From an uncultured Pelagibacteraceae bacterium (lineage in GTDB: Bacteria; Pseudomonadota; Alphaproteobacteria; Pelagibacterales; Pelagibacteraceae): 64,000 nt of DNA. The stretch spans positions 1-64,000 of the forward strand of contig CACBNI010000002.1 in the NCBI GenBank assembly GCA_902540595.1, read 5' to 3'. The notes under the pieces were generated by a model. The model was not told the origin of the DNA. It made no database searches and saw only the letters and a program-made list of their open reading frames with translations. Below, in pieces: positions 31,207-40,724 of this stretch; position 1 is the stretch's first letter, and each line of letters opens with the position of its first letter. Made by a program: the position numbers and the translations under genes.

Positions 31207-32462
31207 TGAGTAAAATTTTAAAAGTAAAGGCCCGTCAAGTATTTGACAGTAGAGGAAATCCAACGGTAGAGGCTCAGGTTTATACAAAAAATAATAGTGC
31301 AACTGCAATTTGTCCATCTGGAGCATCAACTGGAACGTATGAAGCATTTGAGAAAAGAGATAAAAATAACAAACGTTATTTAGGCAAAAGTGTTTTAAGT
31401 GCTGTCAATTTGGTCAACACTAAAATTTCAAATAAATTAAAAGGTCAGAGTGTTCATAATCAAGAACGGATCGATACTTTATTAATAAACTTAGATGGAA
31501 CTAGACAAAAAACAAATCTTGGTGCAAACGCTATGCTTGCAGTTTCAATGGCTGTAAAAAAGCTTTCGGCTAAAGTTAAAAAATTACCCTTATATAAAAC
31601 TTTTTTCATAAAGAAAAATTTCCAATTACCTTATCCTTTAATGAACATTATTAATGGTGGAGCTCATGCAAACAATGGTCTTAGAATTCAAGAATTTATG
31701 ATCAGACCTGATCGTGCTAGGAGTTTTTCTGAGGCAATGAGAATATGCTTCATAGTGATTAAAAATTTATCAAAATTAATAAAAGATAAAGGTTTATCTA
31801 CCTCTGTTGGAGACGAAGGTGGTTTTGCCCCCATGATCAGTAGCAACAACCAAGCTCTTGATTTAGTTGTGACAGCGATAAAAAAATCAGGATTTATCAA
31901 TGGTAGAGATGTTTCAATTTGTTTGGATGTAGCTGCAAATGAATTATTTAAAAAAAAAAAATATTCAATTCATTCTAAAACTTACATATCTGTTGAAAAA
32001 TCTATCAAAGAATATCAAAAAATTATTAAAAAATATAAAATCAAATCCATCGAAGACCCATTTGCTGAGAATGATTGGCTTGCATGGAATAAATTGATGA
32101 GATCAATTAATAAAGTTCAAATAGTGGGGGATGATCTTTATGTGACAAATTTAGAAAGACTTAAGAAAGGCTTTTTAAATATTTCCTCAAATTCAATTTT
32201 AATTAAGTTAAATCAAATTGGGACAGTTTCTGAAACGCTAGATGTAATCAAATTTGCCCAAACCATTGGTTATAAAACAATAATCTCTCACCGATCTGGT
32301 GATAGTGAAGATACTTTTATTGCAGATCTTGCAGTTGGGACCAACTCAAATCAAATTAAAACTGGATCATTAGCAAGATCAGAAAGAGTAGCTAAATATA
32401 ATCAATTAATTCGTATTGAAGAAGAACTTGGAAAAAAAGTGAGAATGAATAAAATCAACTAA
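31206..32462 (+). CDS. eno: Enolase
   Basis: KARQVFDSRGNPTVEAQV; SGASTGTYEA; VGDEGGFAP; SHRSGDSEDTFIADLAVGTNSNQIKTGS; GTG start. Confidence 0.97.
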   Translation: MSKILKVKARQVFDSRGNPTVEAQVYTKNNSATAICPSGASTGTYEAFEKRDKNNKRYLGKSVLSAVNLVNTKISNKLKGQSVHNQERIDTLLINLDGTRQKTNLGANAMLAVSMAVKKLSAKVKKLPLYKTFFIKKNFQLPYPLMNIINGGAHANNGLRIQEFMIRPDRARSFSEAMRICFIVIKNLSKLIKDKGLSTSVGDEGGFAPMISSNNQALDLVVTAIKKSGFINGRDVSICLDVAANELFKKKKYSIHSKTYISVEKSIKEYQKIIKKYKIKSIEDPFAENDWLAWNKLMRSINKVQIVGDDLYVTNLERLKKGFLNISSNSILIKLNQIGTVSETLDVIKFAQTIGYKTIISHRSGDSEDTFIADLAVGTNSNQIKTGSLARSERVAKYNQLIRIEEELGKKVRMNKIN

Positions 32463-32770
32463 TGTTGAGGTTAATAAAAAGAAATTATTTTTTATTAATA
32501 TCATTGTTTTTGATTCTATACTTTGGTTTTAATCTTGTTTCTGGTGAAAGAGGTCTTTTTTCGTACATTGAAAAAAAAGAGCTTTTGTCCAACTTGAAAA
32601 ATGAAGAATTAACCTTAATTAGTAAAATAGAAGATATGGATCATAAAAATTCACTATTAAGTACTAATTTAGATTTAGACTATATTGAGACTTTAATTAG
32701 AGAACGATTTCTATTTGGCAAAGAAGGAGAGACGATCTATATAATTAAAAATGATGAAAACAAAAATTAG
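32462..32770 (+). CDS. ftsB: FtsB/DivIC family septum formation initiator
   Basis: Single TM + coiled coil, [15 protein letters not shown]..; immediately downstream of eno. Confidence 0.8.
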   Translation: MLRLIKRNYFLLISLFLILYFGFNLVSGERGLFSYIEKKELLSNLKNEELTLISKIEDMDHKNSLLSTNLDLDYIETLIRERFLFGKEGETIYIIKNDENKN

Positions 32771-33680
32771 ACATCCTGAAAAAGTAAATAAGCCTATTAA
32801 TCCAATCAAAAAAAAACCTGATTGGATCAGATCTAAGCTATCCAACAGTAAAGAATTTTTTTTAACAAAAACAATTGTTAACCAAAATAATCTAGTCACT
32901 GTTTGTCAGGAAGCTAATTGTCCAAATATCACTGAATGTTGGAGTAAAAGACATGCAACATTTATGATAATGGGCGACACTTGTACAAGAGCTTGTGCGT
33001 TTTGTGATGTTAAAACTGGTAAGCCTGAAAAATTAGATCCATTTGAACCTTATAAAATTTCAAGTGCTGTAAGTAAATTAGATTTAAAACATGTTGTCAT
33101 TACTTCAGTTGATAGAGATGATTTAGATGATGGTGGTTCAAATCATTTTTATGAAGTAATAAATGCAACTCGTAAAAAAAATCCTAAAACTTCAATAGAA
33201 GTTTTAACACCAGATTTCTTAAGAAAAGGGGATGCTTATAAAAAAATTTTAGAAGCAGACTTAGATGTATTTAATCACAACATTGAAACAGTTCCACGTC
33301 TTTATTTAAAAGTTCGACCAGGTGCAAGATATTTTGGATCTTTAGAACTTTTAAAAAATGTAAAAAAAATTAATAAAAAAGTTTTTACTAAATCTGGTTT
33401 AATGGTTGGACTTGGTGAAGATAAAGATGAATTAATCCAAGTGATGGATGACTTAAGATCTGCTGATGTAGATTTCATTACTATAGGTCAATATTTACAA
33501 CCTTCTCCCAAACATCACCCATTAAGTAGATATTATCACCCTGATGAATTTAAAGAGTTAGAAAATATTGCAAAATCAAAAGGATTTTTATTAGTGTCAT
33601 CTTCACCTCTTACAAGATCGTCTTATCATGCAGACGAAGATTTTGCTAAACTCCAACAAAATAGATTAAAAAATAATTAA
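32751..33680 (+). CDS. lipA: Lipoyl synthase
   Basis: Radical [13 protein letters not shown], upstream [13 protein letters not shown] cluster, [12 protein letters not shown]. Confidence 0.97.
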   Translation: MMKTKIRHPEKVNKPINPIKKKPDWIRSKLSNSKEFFLTKTIVNQNNLVTVCQEANCPNITECWSKRHATFMIMGDTCTRACAFCDVKTGKPEKLDPFEPYKISSAVSKLDLKHVVITSVDRDDLDDGGSNHFYEVINATRKKNPKTSIEVLTPDFLRKGDAYKKILEADLDVFNHNIETVPRLYLKVRPGARYFGSLELLKNVKKINKKVFTKSGLMVGLGEDKDELIQVMDDLRSADVDFITIGQYLQPSPKHHPLSRYYHPDEFKELENIAKSKGFLLVSSSPLTRSSYHADEDFAKLQQNRLKNN

Positions 33681-34117
33681 TGCCTAAAGCCTCAGTCACA
33701 AGGCATATAGAACAAGAAAAACAAAAGTTAATAGATTTTGTTTTGGACATTGAAAAATACCCAGAATTTATTCCTTTTTGTATAGACTCTAAAGTTTATG
33801 AGCGTGAGGATAAAAAAAATGAGGTAGCAATTATTGCAGATTTAACTATCGGCAGAAAACCTTTTATAGATACTTATAAAAGTGATGTACGTTATGATAA
33901 AAAAAAAGACTCAATACATGTTACTAATATTGGTGGTCCCTTGAAACATTTACAAAATAACTGGAAATTTATACAAAAAGAAAGTTATACTGAAGTTCAA
34001 TTTGATGTTGATTTTGAAATTAAAAACAAGTTTTTAAATTTAATTATGGAAAAATCTTTCCAATTTGGATTAAACAAAATTGCTGATGCATTTCAAAAAA
34101 AAGCTGAAAATCTCTAG
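33680..34117 (+). CDS. Coenzyme Q-binding COQ10/RatA START-domain protein
   Basis: YPEFIPFCIDSKVYERE..; LNLIMEKSFQFGLNKIADAFQKKA; downstream of lipA. Confidence 0.82.
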   Translation: MPKASVTRHIEQEKQKLIDFVLDIEKYPEFIPFCIDSKVYEREDKKNEVAIIADLTIGRKPFIDTYKSDVRYDKKKDSIHVTNIGGPLKHLQNNWKFIQKESYTEVQFDVDFEIKNKFLNLIMEKSFQFGLNKIADAFQKKAENL

Positions 34118-34578
34118 ATTAAAGAATTCACAATATCTAAAGATCTTCTGACTGTAGCTTTTTGTATACTAACTCTGTTTTTGTTTTTAAATATATTTTT
34201 AGTAATTAATATTTTATTATTTTTTTTTACTCCAATATAAACTAATCCAACTGGTTTAAGTTTTGATCCTCCATTAGGTCCTGCAATTCCTGTAATAGAA
34301 ATATTAATTTTACTTTTAGAAATCTTAGCTAAGTTTTTTACCATCGCCTCACATGTTTCCGGGCTTACAGCACCATATTTATCAATAATTTTTTTATTCA
34401 CCTTCAAAATTTTAATTTTTGCATTGTTAGAATATGTAATTAATCCTATTTGGAAGTATTTAGATGCATTAGACAATTTTGTTAAATTATTAGCTAAAAG
34501 ACCTCCGGTGCAAGATTCAGCAACAGAAATACTTAATTTCTTTTGAATTAGTTTTTTATGCAGAAGTTTAATGTTCAT
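34114..34578 (-). CDS. pncC: CinA C-terminal domain / nicotinamide-nucleotide amidase
   Basis: SVAESCTGGLLANNLTKL; GAVSPETCEAM; SITGIAGPNGGSKLKPVGLVYIG. Confidence 0.9.
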   Translation of the reverse strand: MNIKLLHKKLIQKKLSISVAESCTGGLLANNLTKLSNASKYFQIGLITYSNNAKIKILKVNKKIIDKYGAVSPETCEAMVKNLAKISKSKINISITGIAGPNGGSKLKPVGLVYIGVKKNNKILITKNIFKNKNRVSIQKATVRRSLDIVNSLI

Positions 34579-35069
34579 TAAAATTTAAGGCTTATTAGGA
34601 AAATTACCAACATCGTATAAAATCCAGCCATTATGTCATCCATAATGATACCGAAATAATTTTTAAAATTTTTATCAAAATAGCTTACAGGAAATGGCTT
34701 AAAGATGTCAAAAAATCTAAAAACAAAGAAAGAAATAATATAATAAATTTCTATCTGCATGGATATTTGATTAGTTTGGTTCAAATACAATAGTAGAATT
34801 AACGACATAGATTGACCTAAAACTTCGTCAATTACTATTTGTCTTGGATCTTTATTTACAAATTCACTCTCACTATCTTTCACTGCATAAAATGAATAAA
34901 AAAATAAAATAAAAAAAAAGATAATTGAAAATTTTAGATCAGTGTAGCCAAGATATTCATAAGCGATATAAATAAAAATTGTTGTTACTAAAGACGCTAC
35001 AGTACCAGGCATTTTGGTTAGATATCCATACCCAAAGAAAGTAGATATTAAAATATTAATTTTTTTCAT
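34578..35069 (-). CDS. pgpA: Phosphatidylglycerophosphatase A
   Basis: FGYGYLTKMPGTVASL; FFVFRFFDIFKPFPVSYFD; IMDDIMAGFYT. Start set at MKKINIL, 4-bp overlap with ispDF. Confidence 0.9.
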   Translation of the reverse strand: MKKINILISTFFGYGYLTKMPGTVASLVTTIFIYIAYEYLGYTDLKFSIIFFFILFFYSFYAVKDSESEFVNKDPRQIVIDEVLGQSMSLILLLYLNQTNQISMQIEIYYIISFFVFRFFDIFKPFPVSYFDKNFKNYFGIIMDDIMAGFYTMLVIFLISLKF

Positions 35070-36166
35070 TGAGACATTGAGCAAATTACCTCGCAAGCAA
35101 TTGCTTTTTCCTTTCCTATTAATCCTAATTTTTCAACAGTTTTGCCTTTTAGATTTATTAATGAACTATTAATGTTTAATAATTCGGATAAAGATTTAAT
35201 TATTCTATCCCTGTATTTTGAGATTTTGGGTTGTTCACATATCAAATTTATATCAACGTTATTGATATAGAATTCATTTTTATTCATCATCTCAATTACT
35301 GGCTTTAACATTTTAGGAGATCGTATATTTTTAAATTTTTTTTTATTATCTGGAAATAAAGTCCCGATATCTTTTTTTCTCATTGCTCCCAAAAGAGCAT
35401 CGATAATAGAATGAATTATAACATCTCCATCTGAATGACCTTTTAACCCTGAATGAAATGGTATTTTTAAACCACCTAAGTAAAGTTTTTTACCTTTAAT
35501 TAATCTATGAATATCGAAACCTATTCCAATAAGTGTTTTATTAGTATTAATATCTTCTTTATAAGTAATTTTACTATTGGAATTTTCACCTTTTATAAAT
35601 TTTACTTTTAAATTATTTTCAATAAATAATGTTGCTTCATCTTGAATTTTAATTTTTTGTTTTATTGATAAATTATAAAGATCATTAAATCTAAAGGCTT
35701 GTGGGGTCTGAGTTGAAAAAGAATGATCACGATTTAAATTAAATAGCTGTTTTTTAACTATATACTTAATAGAGTCTTTTGTATTTACAGTTGGGATCAC
35801 TGCCTTATTTTTCTTAAGTGATTTAACTAAATTTTTTAAAAGCTGTAATGAAAAATTTGGTCTTGCCGCATCATGGATTAAGACATTTGTTGGTTTAAAT
35901 TTTTTTATATATTTAAGTCCAATTAAAGAGGAGTCTGATCTTTCCTTCCCTCCCTTAATAATAACTACATTTTTAGAAAATTTTTTATTGATTTGTTTTT
36001 TGCTGTTAACAACTAGGATTATTTTTTTAAATAATTTAGATGCTAATGCTTTTTCAATCGAGTGTTCAAAAAGAGGCTTATTTTTATAGATAATATATTG
36101 CTTAAGTTTGTTTGAATTAAATCTTTTGCTTTGTCCTGATGCTAGTATTATAAAATAGTTGTTCAT
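35066..36166 (-). CDS. ispDF: Bifunctional IspD/IspF (MEP cytidylyltransferase / MECDP synthase)
   Basis: IspD: LASGQSKRFNSNKLKQ, HDAARPN; IspF: GIGFDIHRLIKGKKLYLGGLKIPF, GHSDGDVIIHSIIDALLGA. Confidence 0.94.
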   Translation of the reverse strand: MNNYFIILASGQSKRFNSNKLKQYIIYKNKPLFEHSIEKALASKLFKKIILVVNSKKQINKKFSKNVVIIKGGKERSDSSLIGLKYIKKFKPTNVLIHDAARPNFSLQLLKNLVKSLKKNKAVIPTVNTKDSIKYIVKKQLFNLNRDHSFSTQTPQAFRFNDLYNLSIKQKIKIQDEATLFIENNLKVKFIKGENSNSKITYKEDINTNKTLIGIGFDIHRLIKGKKLYLGGLKIPFHSGLKGHSDGDVIIHSIIDALLGAMRKKDIGTLFPDNKKKFKNIRSPKMLKPVIEMMNKNEFYINNVDINLICEQPKISKYRDRIIKSLSELLNINSSLINLKGKTVEKLGLIGKEKAIACEVICSMSQ

Positions 36167-36190
36167 TTATAGTGGTGATTTTTTACTCAA

Positions 36191-37972
36191 ATGTCAGATT
36201 TTATTAAAAAAAACATATACCTAATAATATTATTTATTATCACATTATCGATAGGTTTTTTAACCTTTTTAACTTTCATCGATAAAGGCTTTATTGAATT
36301 AAATGATCAGAATTTGCAGTATTTACTAATACTTAATATTATTTTGTTAATTTCTCTTTTCTTATTTATTTTTTCAGAAATTAAAAAAGCAATTAAAAAT
36401 GATATTGATAAAGATGGATTAAAATCAAATAAAAAATATATTACTTATTTTGCTTTATTCACCTTAATACCATCCGTTCTAATCTCAATTTTTTCATTAT
36501 TTCTTTTTTCTTTTGCACTTGAAAAGTATTTTGACAAAAAGGTGACAACAGTAGTTAATAATTCTTATGAGTTAGCAAGAAGCTATGTTAAGGAAATAAG
36601 AAATAAAATTCAATCAGATATTGTATTGATTGCTTTTGATACTAATAAAAGTAAAAAATTTTTAAATGATAATATTGACGAATATAAAAGGTTTTTAAAT
36701 ACTCAAAAATTAATAAGAGATGTAGATGAGATTCATATAATAGATGTCGATAAAAAGTTATTATTTACAACAATTAATAATGGTCAGTTTTTTGTTCCTC
36801 CTGTAGATAAGGCACTTAATCTAGTTTTAGAAGATGACAGACCCTTAAAAATAATTAATGCTCCTGAAAATATTTCTGCAGCAATTATGCGACTTCAAAA
36901 TTTTGATGACAGATTTCTTTATGTTGTAAAATATCTTGATAAAGAAATTTCAAAATACTTAACTGAATCTCAAGAAGCAATTAATTTTTATTATACTGTA
37001 GAAGAAAAAAGTACGGGAATAAAAATATCTTTTGCAATTATTTATATTATTGTTGTGAGTGTTTTATTATTTGTATCCATATCAATAGCTATCAGATTCT
37101 CATCAAGATTTTTCAGATCTATTAATAATTTAATTTATGCCTCAACTTCAATTGGTGAAGGAAATTTTGATGCAAAAGTTCCAGAGGTAAAAACTGATAA
37201 AGATTTAGAGATACTGAATAAGAATTTTAATTTAATGATCGATCGACTTAGAACTCAACAGGAAAAGCTAATTATTAATGAAAGACATGAAGCGTGGGGT
37301 AGTTTAGCTAGAAAACTAGCGCATGAAATAAGAAATCCTCTTACACCTATTCAATTAACAATAGATAGGTTGAGAGAAAAATATTCTAACTTATTACAGG
37401 AAAGAGACTCAGAAAATTTTAAAGATAATTTAAAAATAATAAATAATCAAATAAAGCAAATTGGAAATTTGGTTAATGAATTTTCTGATTTTGCAAGAAT
37501 GCCAAAACCAACTTTAAGAGAAAACAATCTTGTTAATTTACTTAAAGAGAATATTAAATTACTAAAGGAATTAGATAATTCGATCGAGATAGATTTATCG
37601 AGTAATTCAGAAAAAATAATTTTAAATAGTGATAAAGAGCAAATAAGCAGAGTATTTTTAAATTTAATTAAAAACTCAATTGAAAGTATTCAGCAAAAAA
37701 CAGAAAATGACAGTAATTTCAACAAAAAAATCACTATTGAACTTATAGAGAATGATGATCACATAAATCTGGTTATTGTGGATAATGGAATTGGATTTGG
37801 TAAAATTTCAAAAAATATTAAAGATATTTTAAACCCTTACTATACAACAAAAAAAAATGGTACTGGTTTAGGATTATCAATAGTAAATAAAATTATTAAT
37901 GACCATAATGGTAAAATTGAATTTATTCCCAGAAATGATGGCGCCGAAATAAAAATAAATTTTATAAAATAA
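36191..37972 (+). CDS. ntrY: NtrY-like membrane sensor histidine kinase
   Basis: N-terminal TMs, HAMP, H-box HEIRNPLTPIQLTIDRL, N/G boxes; followed by ntrX. Confidence 0.88.
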   Translation: MSDFIKKNIYLIILFIITLSIGFLTFLTFIDKGFIELNDQNLQYLLILNIILLISLFLFIFSEIKKAIKNDIDKDGLKSNKKYITYFALFTLIPSVLISIFSLFLFSFALEKYFDKKVTTVVNNSYELARSYVKEIRNKIQSDIVLIAFDTNKSKKFLNDNIDEYKRFLNTQKLIRDVDEIHIIDVDKKLLFTTINNGQFFVPPVDKALNLVLEDDRPLKIINAPENISAAIMRLQNFDDRFLYVVKYLDKEISKYLTESQEAINFYYTVEEKSTGIKISFAIIYIIVVSVLLFVSISIAIRFSSRFFRSINNLIYASTSIGEGNFDAKVPEVKTDKDLEILNKNFNLMIDRLRTQQEKLIINERHEAWGSLARKLAHEIRNPLTPIQLTIDRLREKYSNLLQERDSENFKDNLKIINNQIKQIGNLVNEFSDFARMPKPTLRENNLVNLLKENIKLLKELDNSIEIDLSSNSEKIILNSDKEQISRVFLNLIKNSIESIQQKTENDSNFNKKITIELIENDDHINLVIVDNGIGFGKISKNIKDILNPYYTTKKNGTGLGLSIVNKIINDHNGKIEFIPRNDGAEIKINFIK

Positions 37973-37973
37973 T

Positions 37974-39329
37974 ATGAGTAGTGAAATATTAATTGTAGAT
38001 GATAATGCTGATATCAGAAATATCATTAATGAACTTATTCTGGACGCAGGCTATAAAACTAGACTAGCTGCTAATTACAACCAAGCCTTATCCGAGATTG
38101 ATAAAAAATTACCAGATGTTGCAATTTTAGATGTTAAGTTAGATAAAGGAGATAATGACGGTATAGAACTTCTTTCTCATATAAAGTCAAAAAATAAAGA
38201 TGTTCCTGTAATTATAATCTCTGGTCATGCTAATATTGAAATGGCAGTTAAATCTTTACACAATGGTGCTTTTGAATTTATTGAAAAACCATTTGATCGT
38301 GAAAGGCTGTTAAACTTTGTTAAAAGAGCTGTTGAAAATTATAATCTTAAAAAAGAAAATAAAGAATACGAAAGCAAGCTTTTTTCATCTTATGATATTA
38401 TAGGGAATAGTAAAAACATAACTAATATCAAAGACCAGATCAAAAAAATATCCATTACTGAAAGTAGAGTATTTATAAACGGTCCTTCTGGATCAGGTAA
38501 GGAGTTGATTGCTAGAAAAATTCACAAAAATTCAAAAAGAGGCAAAAATCCTTTTGTAATATTAAATGGAGCCTTGTTAGACTCTAATAAATATGAGCTC
38601 GAGTTATTTGGAGAAGAAAAAGAAAATGGATCAATTTCATATGGTGCTTTAGAAAAAGCTAATGGTGGTACACTTTTAGTTGATCAAGTTTCAGAAATTC
38701 CTTTAGATATACAATCAAAAATACTTCGAGTTTTAACCGACCAAAAATTTAAACGCGTCAATGGTAGTAGTGATGTAACAGTAGATGTAAGGTTGATGTG
38801 TTCATCAAGTAAGGATTTAAAAAAAGAAATTGAGATTGGTAATTTTAGAGAAGATCTTTTTCACCGAATAAATGTATTTGAAATTAATGTTGAGCCGTTG
38901 AGTCAAAGAATTTCTGATATCCCACTTTTAATAAATTATTTTTCAAAAAAAATATCTGAGAATTATAATATCAAAGAATTAAATATCGACGAGAACAACA
39001 GTTATATTTTAAATCATAATTGGCAGGGTAATGTTAGAGAGTTAAGAAATTTAATTGAAAGGATTGCTATATTGCAACCAGATACAAAAGATAAAATTTC
39101 TAATATTATTAAAGAGTCTTTAAAAAATAATAATTTTGATGATCAAATTGCTGAAAATAGCCTATCTGTGCCATTAAAAGAGGCTAGAGAAAAGTTTGAA
39201 AAAGAGTATTTAACTATCCAATTAAAAAAATTTAATGGAAATATTTCAAAAACAGCAAACTTTGTTGGTATGGAACGAAGTGCCTTACATAGAAAACTTA
39301 AAGGCTTAGGAATTAAAGAATTTAATTAA
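37974..39329 (+). CDS. ntrX: NtrX-like response regulator (receiver, AAA+, Fis HTH)
   Basis: Receiver ILIVDDNADIR..VAILDVKL; Walker A GPSGSGKE; C-term HTH NISKTANFVGMERSALHRKLKGLGI. Confidence 0.9.
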   Translation: MSSEILIVDDNADIRNIINELILDAGYKTRLAANYNQALSEIDKKLPDVAILDVKLDKGDNDGIELLSHIKSKNKDVPVIIISGHANIEMAVKSLHNGAFEFIEKPFDRERLLNFVKRAVENYNLKKENKEYESKLFSSYDIIGNSKNITNIKDQIKKISITESRVFINGPSGSGKELIARKIHKNSKRGKNPFVILNGALLDSNKYELELFGEEKENGSISYGALEKANGGTLLVDQVSEIPLDIQSKILRVLTDQKFKRVNGSSDVTVDVRLMCSSSKDLKKEIEIGNFREDLFHRINVFEINVEPLSQRISDIPLLINYFSKKISENYNIKELNIDENNSYILNHNWQGNVRELRNLIERIAILQPDTKDKISNIIKESLKNNNFDDQIAENSLSVPLKEAREKFEKEYLTIQLKKFNGNISKTANFVGMERSALHRKLKGLGIKEFN

Positions 39330-40720
39330 TGAACATTATTATTTGTGGTGCTGGAAGGGTGGGGTTCACTATTGCTAAACAATTAAGTGAACAAGGTCAT
39401 TCGATAACTGTAATTGATACATCTAGTGAAGATATCCAAAAAATAGATGATGCTTTAGATGTAAAAGCAATTGTTGGTAAGGCAACTTATCCAACTATAC
39501 TTGAAAAGGCGAATGCAGCTGAAACAGATATGATCATCGCTGTTACCAGAAACGATGAAATTAATATGGTTATATGTCAAATCGCTTTTTCCATATTTAA
39601 TATTCCAAAGAAAATTGCAAGAATAAGGTCACAGGATTATTTAAATCCTAAGTTTACTACAGTTTATAATAAAGAAAATTTACCAATTGATGTAATCATT
39701 TCACCAGAACTTGAAATTGCAAAATCAATTCAAAGAAAGTTAGAGGCTCCAGGAGCATTAGACAGTGTTCCTTTTGCAAATAATAAAATTCGATTATTAG
39801 AAATTCTAATTAATGATGGTTGTAGTTTGATTAACATAAAGCTTAATGATCTAACAAAAAAATACCCTAATTTAGATGCAAATGTAATTGGAATTATTAG
39901 AGATGATAAGTTTTTAATTCCAAAAAAAGAAGATGAAATTAGAAAAAATGATAAAATTTATGTAATTATTAATTCTTCTCAAACTGCTGAAACATTAGAA
40001 GCTTTTGGTCATACAGAAAAAGTATCTAAAAAAATTCTTATTGTCGGTGGCGGTAACATCGGTTTTAATCTTGCAAAGAATATTGAGGAAACGTTAGATG
40101 CTGCAAGAGTTAAAATTGTTGAAAAAGATAAAGAGCGAGCAGAATTTCTCGCATCAGAATTAAACAATACCATAGTTATTAACGGTAATGGTTTAGATGA
40201 AGAGGTGTTAGCTGAAGCAAATTTAGAGGAAGCTGAAACTGTCCTTGCTTTAACCAATGATGATGAGGATAACCTGATGGTTAGTGTTCTTGTTGAAAAA
40301 TTTGCTAAAGATGAAAAAGAAATTGAAGATAAAAGAACGATGGCATTAGTGAACAAACCTAATTATTCTCTATTACAAAACTCTCTTAAAATTGACGATT
40401 TAATAGATCCAAGAATGAATACTGTTTCTAGTATATTAAAACATGTCCATAAAGGTACCATAGAAACAGCGTATACAATTATGAATGGTGAATATGAAGT
40501 AATTGAAGCTGAAATTATTGAGACATCAGAGTTAATTAATAAAGAGTTAAAGAATTCAAATTTACCTGAAGAAGTTAGAATAGGCGCAGTTTTAAGAGGA
40601 GATAAGATAATAATTCCCCGATCCGATTTTGTTTTTTTAAAAGAAGATAAAGTTGTTTTTTTGGCAAATAAAGACTCTATTTCAGTGGTGGAAAATATTT
40701 TTAGAATTAGTTCAATCTAA
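39329..40720 (+). CDS. trkA: Trk system potassium transporter subunit TrkA
   Basis: Two GxGxxG NAD-binding domains (IICGAGRVGFTIAKQL, ILIVGGGNIGFNLA) and two TrkA-C domains. Confidence 0.95.
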   Translation: MNIIICGAGRVGFTIAKQLSEQGHSITVIDTSSEDIQKIDDALDVKAIVGKATYPTILEKANAAETDMIIAVTRNDEINMVICQIAFSIFNIPKKIARIRSQDYLNPKFTTVYNKENLPIDVIISPELEIAKSIQRKLEAPGALDSVPFANNKIRLLEILINDGCSLINIKLNDLTKKYPNLDANVIGIIRDDKFLIPKKEDEIRKNDKIYVIINSSQTAETLEAFGHTEKVSKKILIVGGGNIGFNLAKNIEETLDAARVKIVEKDKERAEFLASELNNTIVINGNGLDEEVLAEANLEEAETVLALTNDDEDNLMVSVLVEKFAKDEKEIEDKRTMALVNKPNYSLLQNSLKIDDLIDPRMNTVSSILKHVHKGTIETAYTIMNGEYEVIEAEIIETSELINKELKNSNLPEEVRIGAVLRGDKIIIPRSDFVFLKEDKVVFLANKDSISVVENIFRISSI

Positions 40721-40724
40721 CTAA

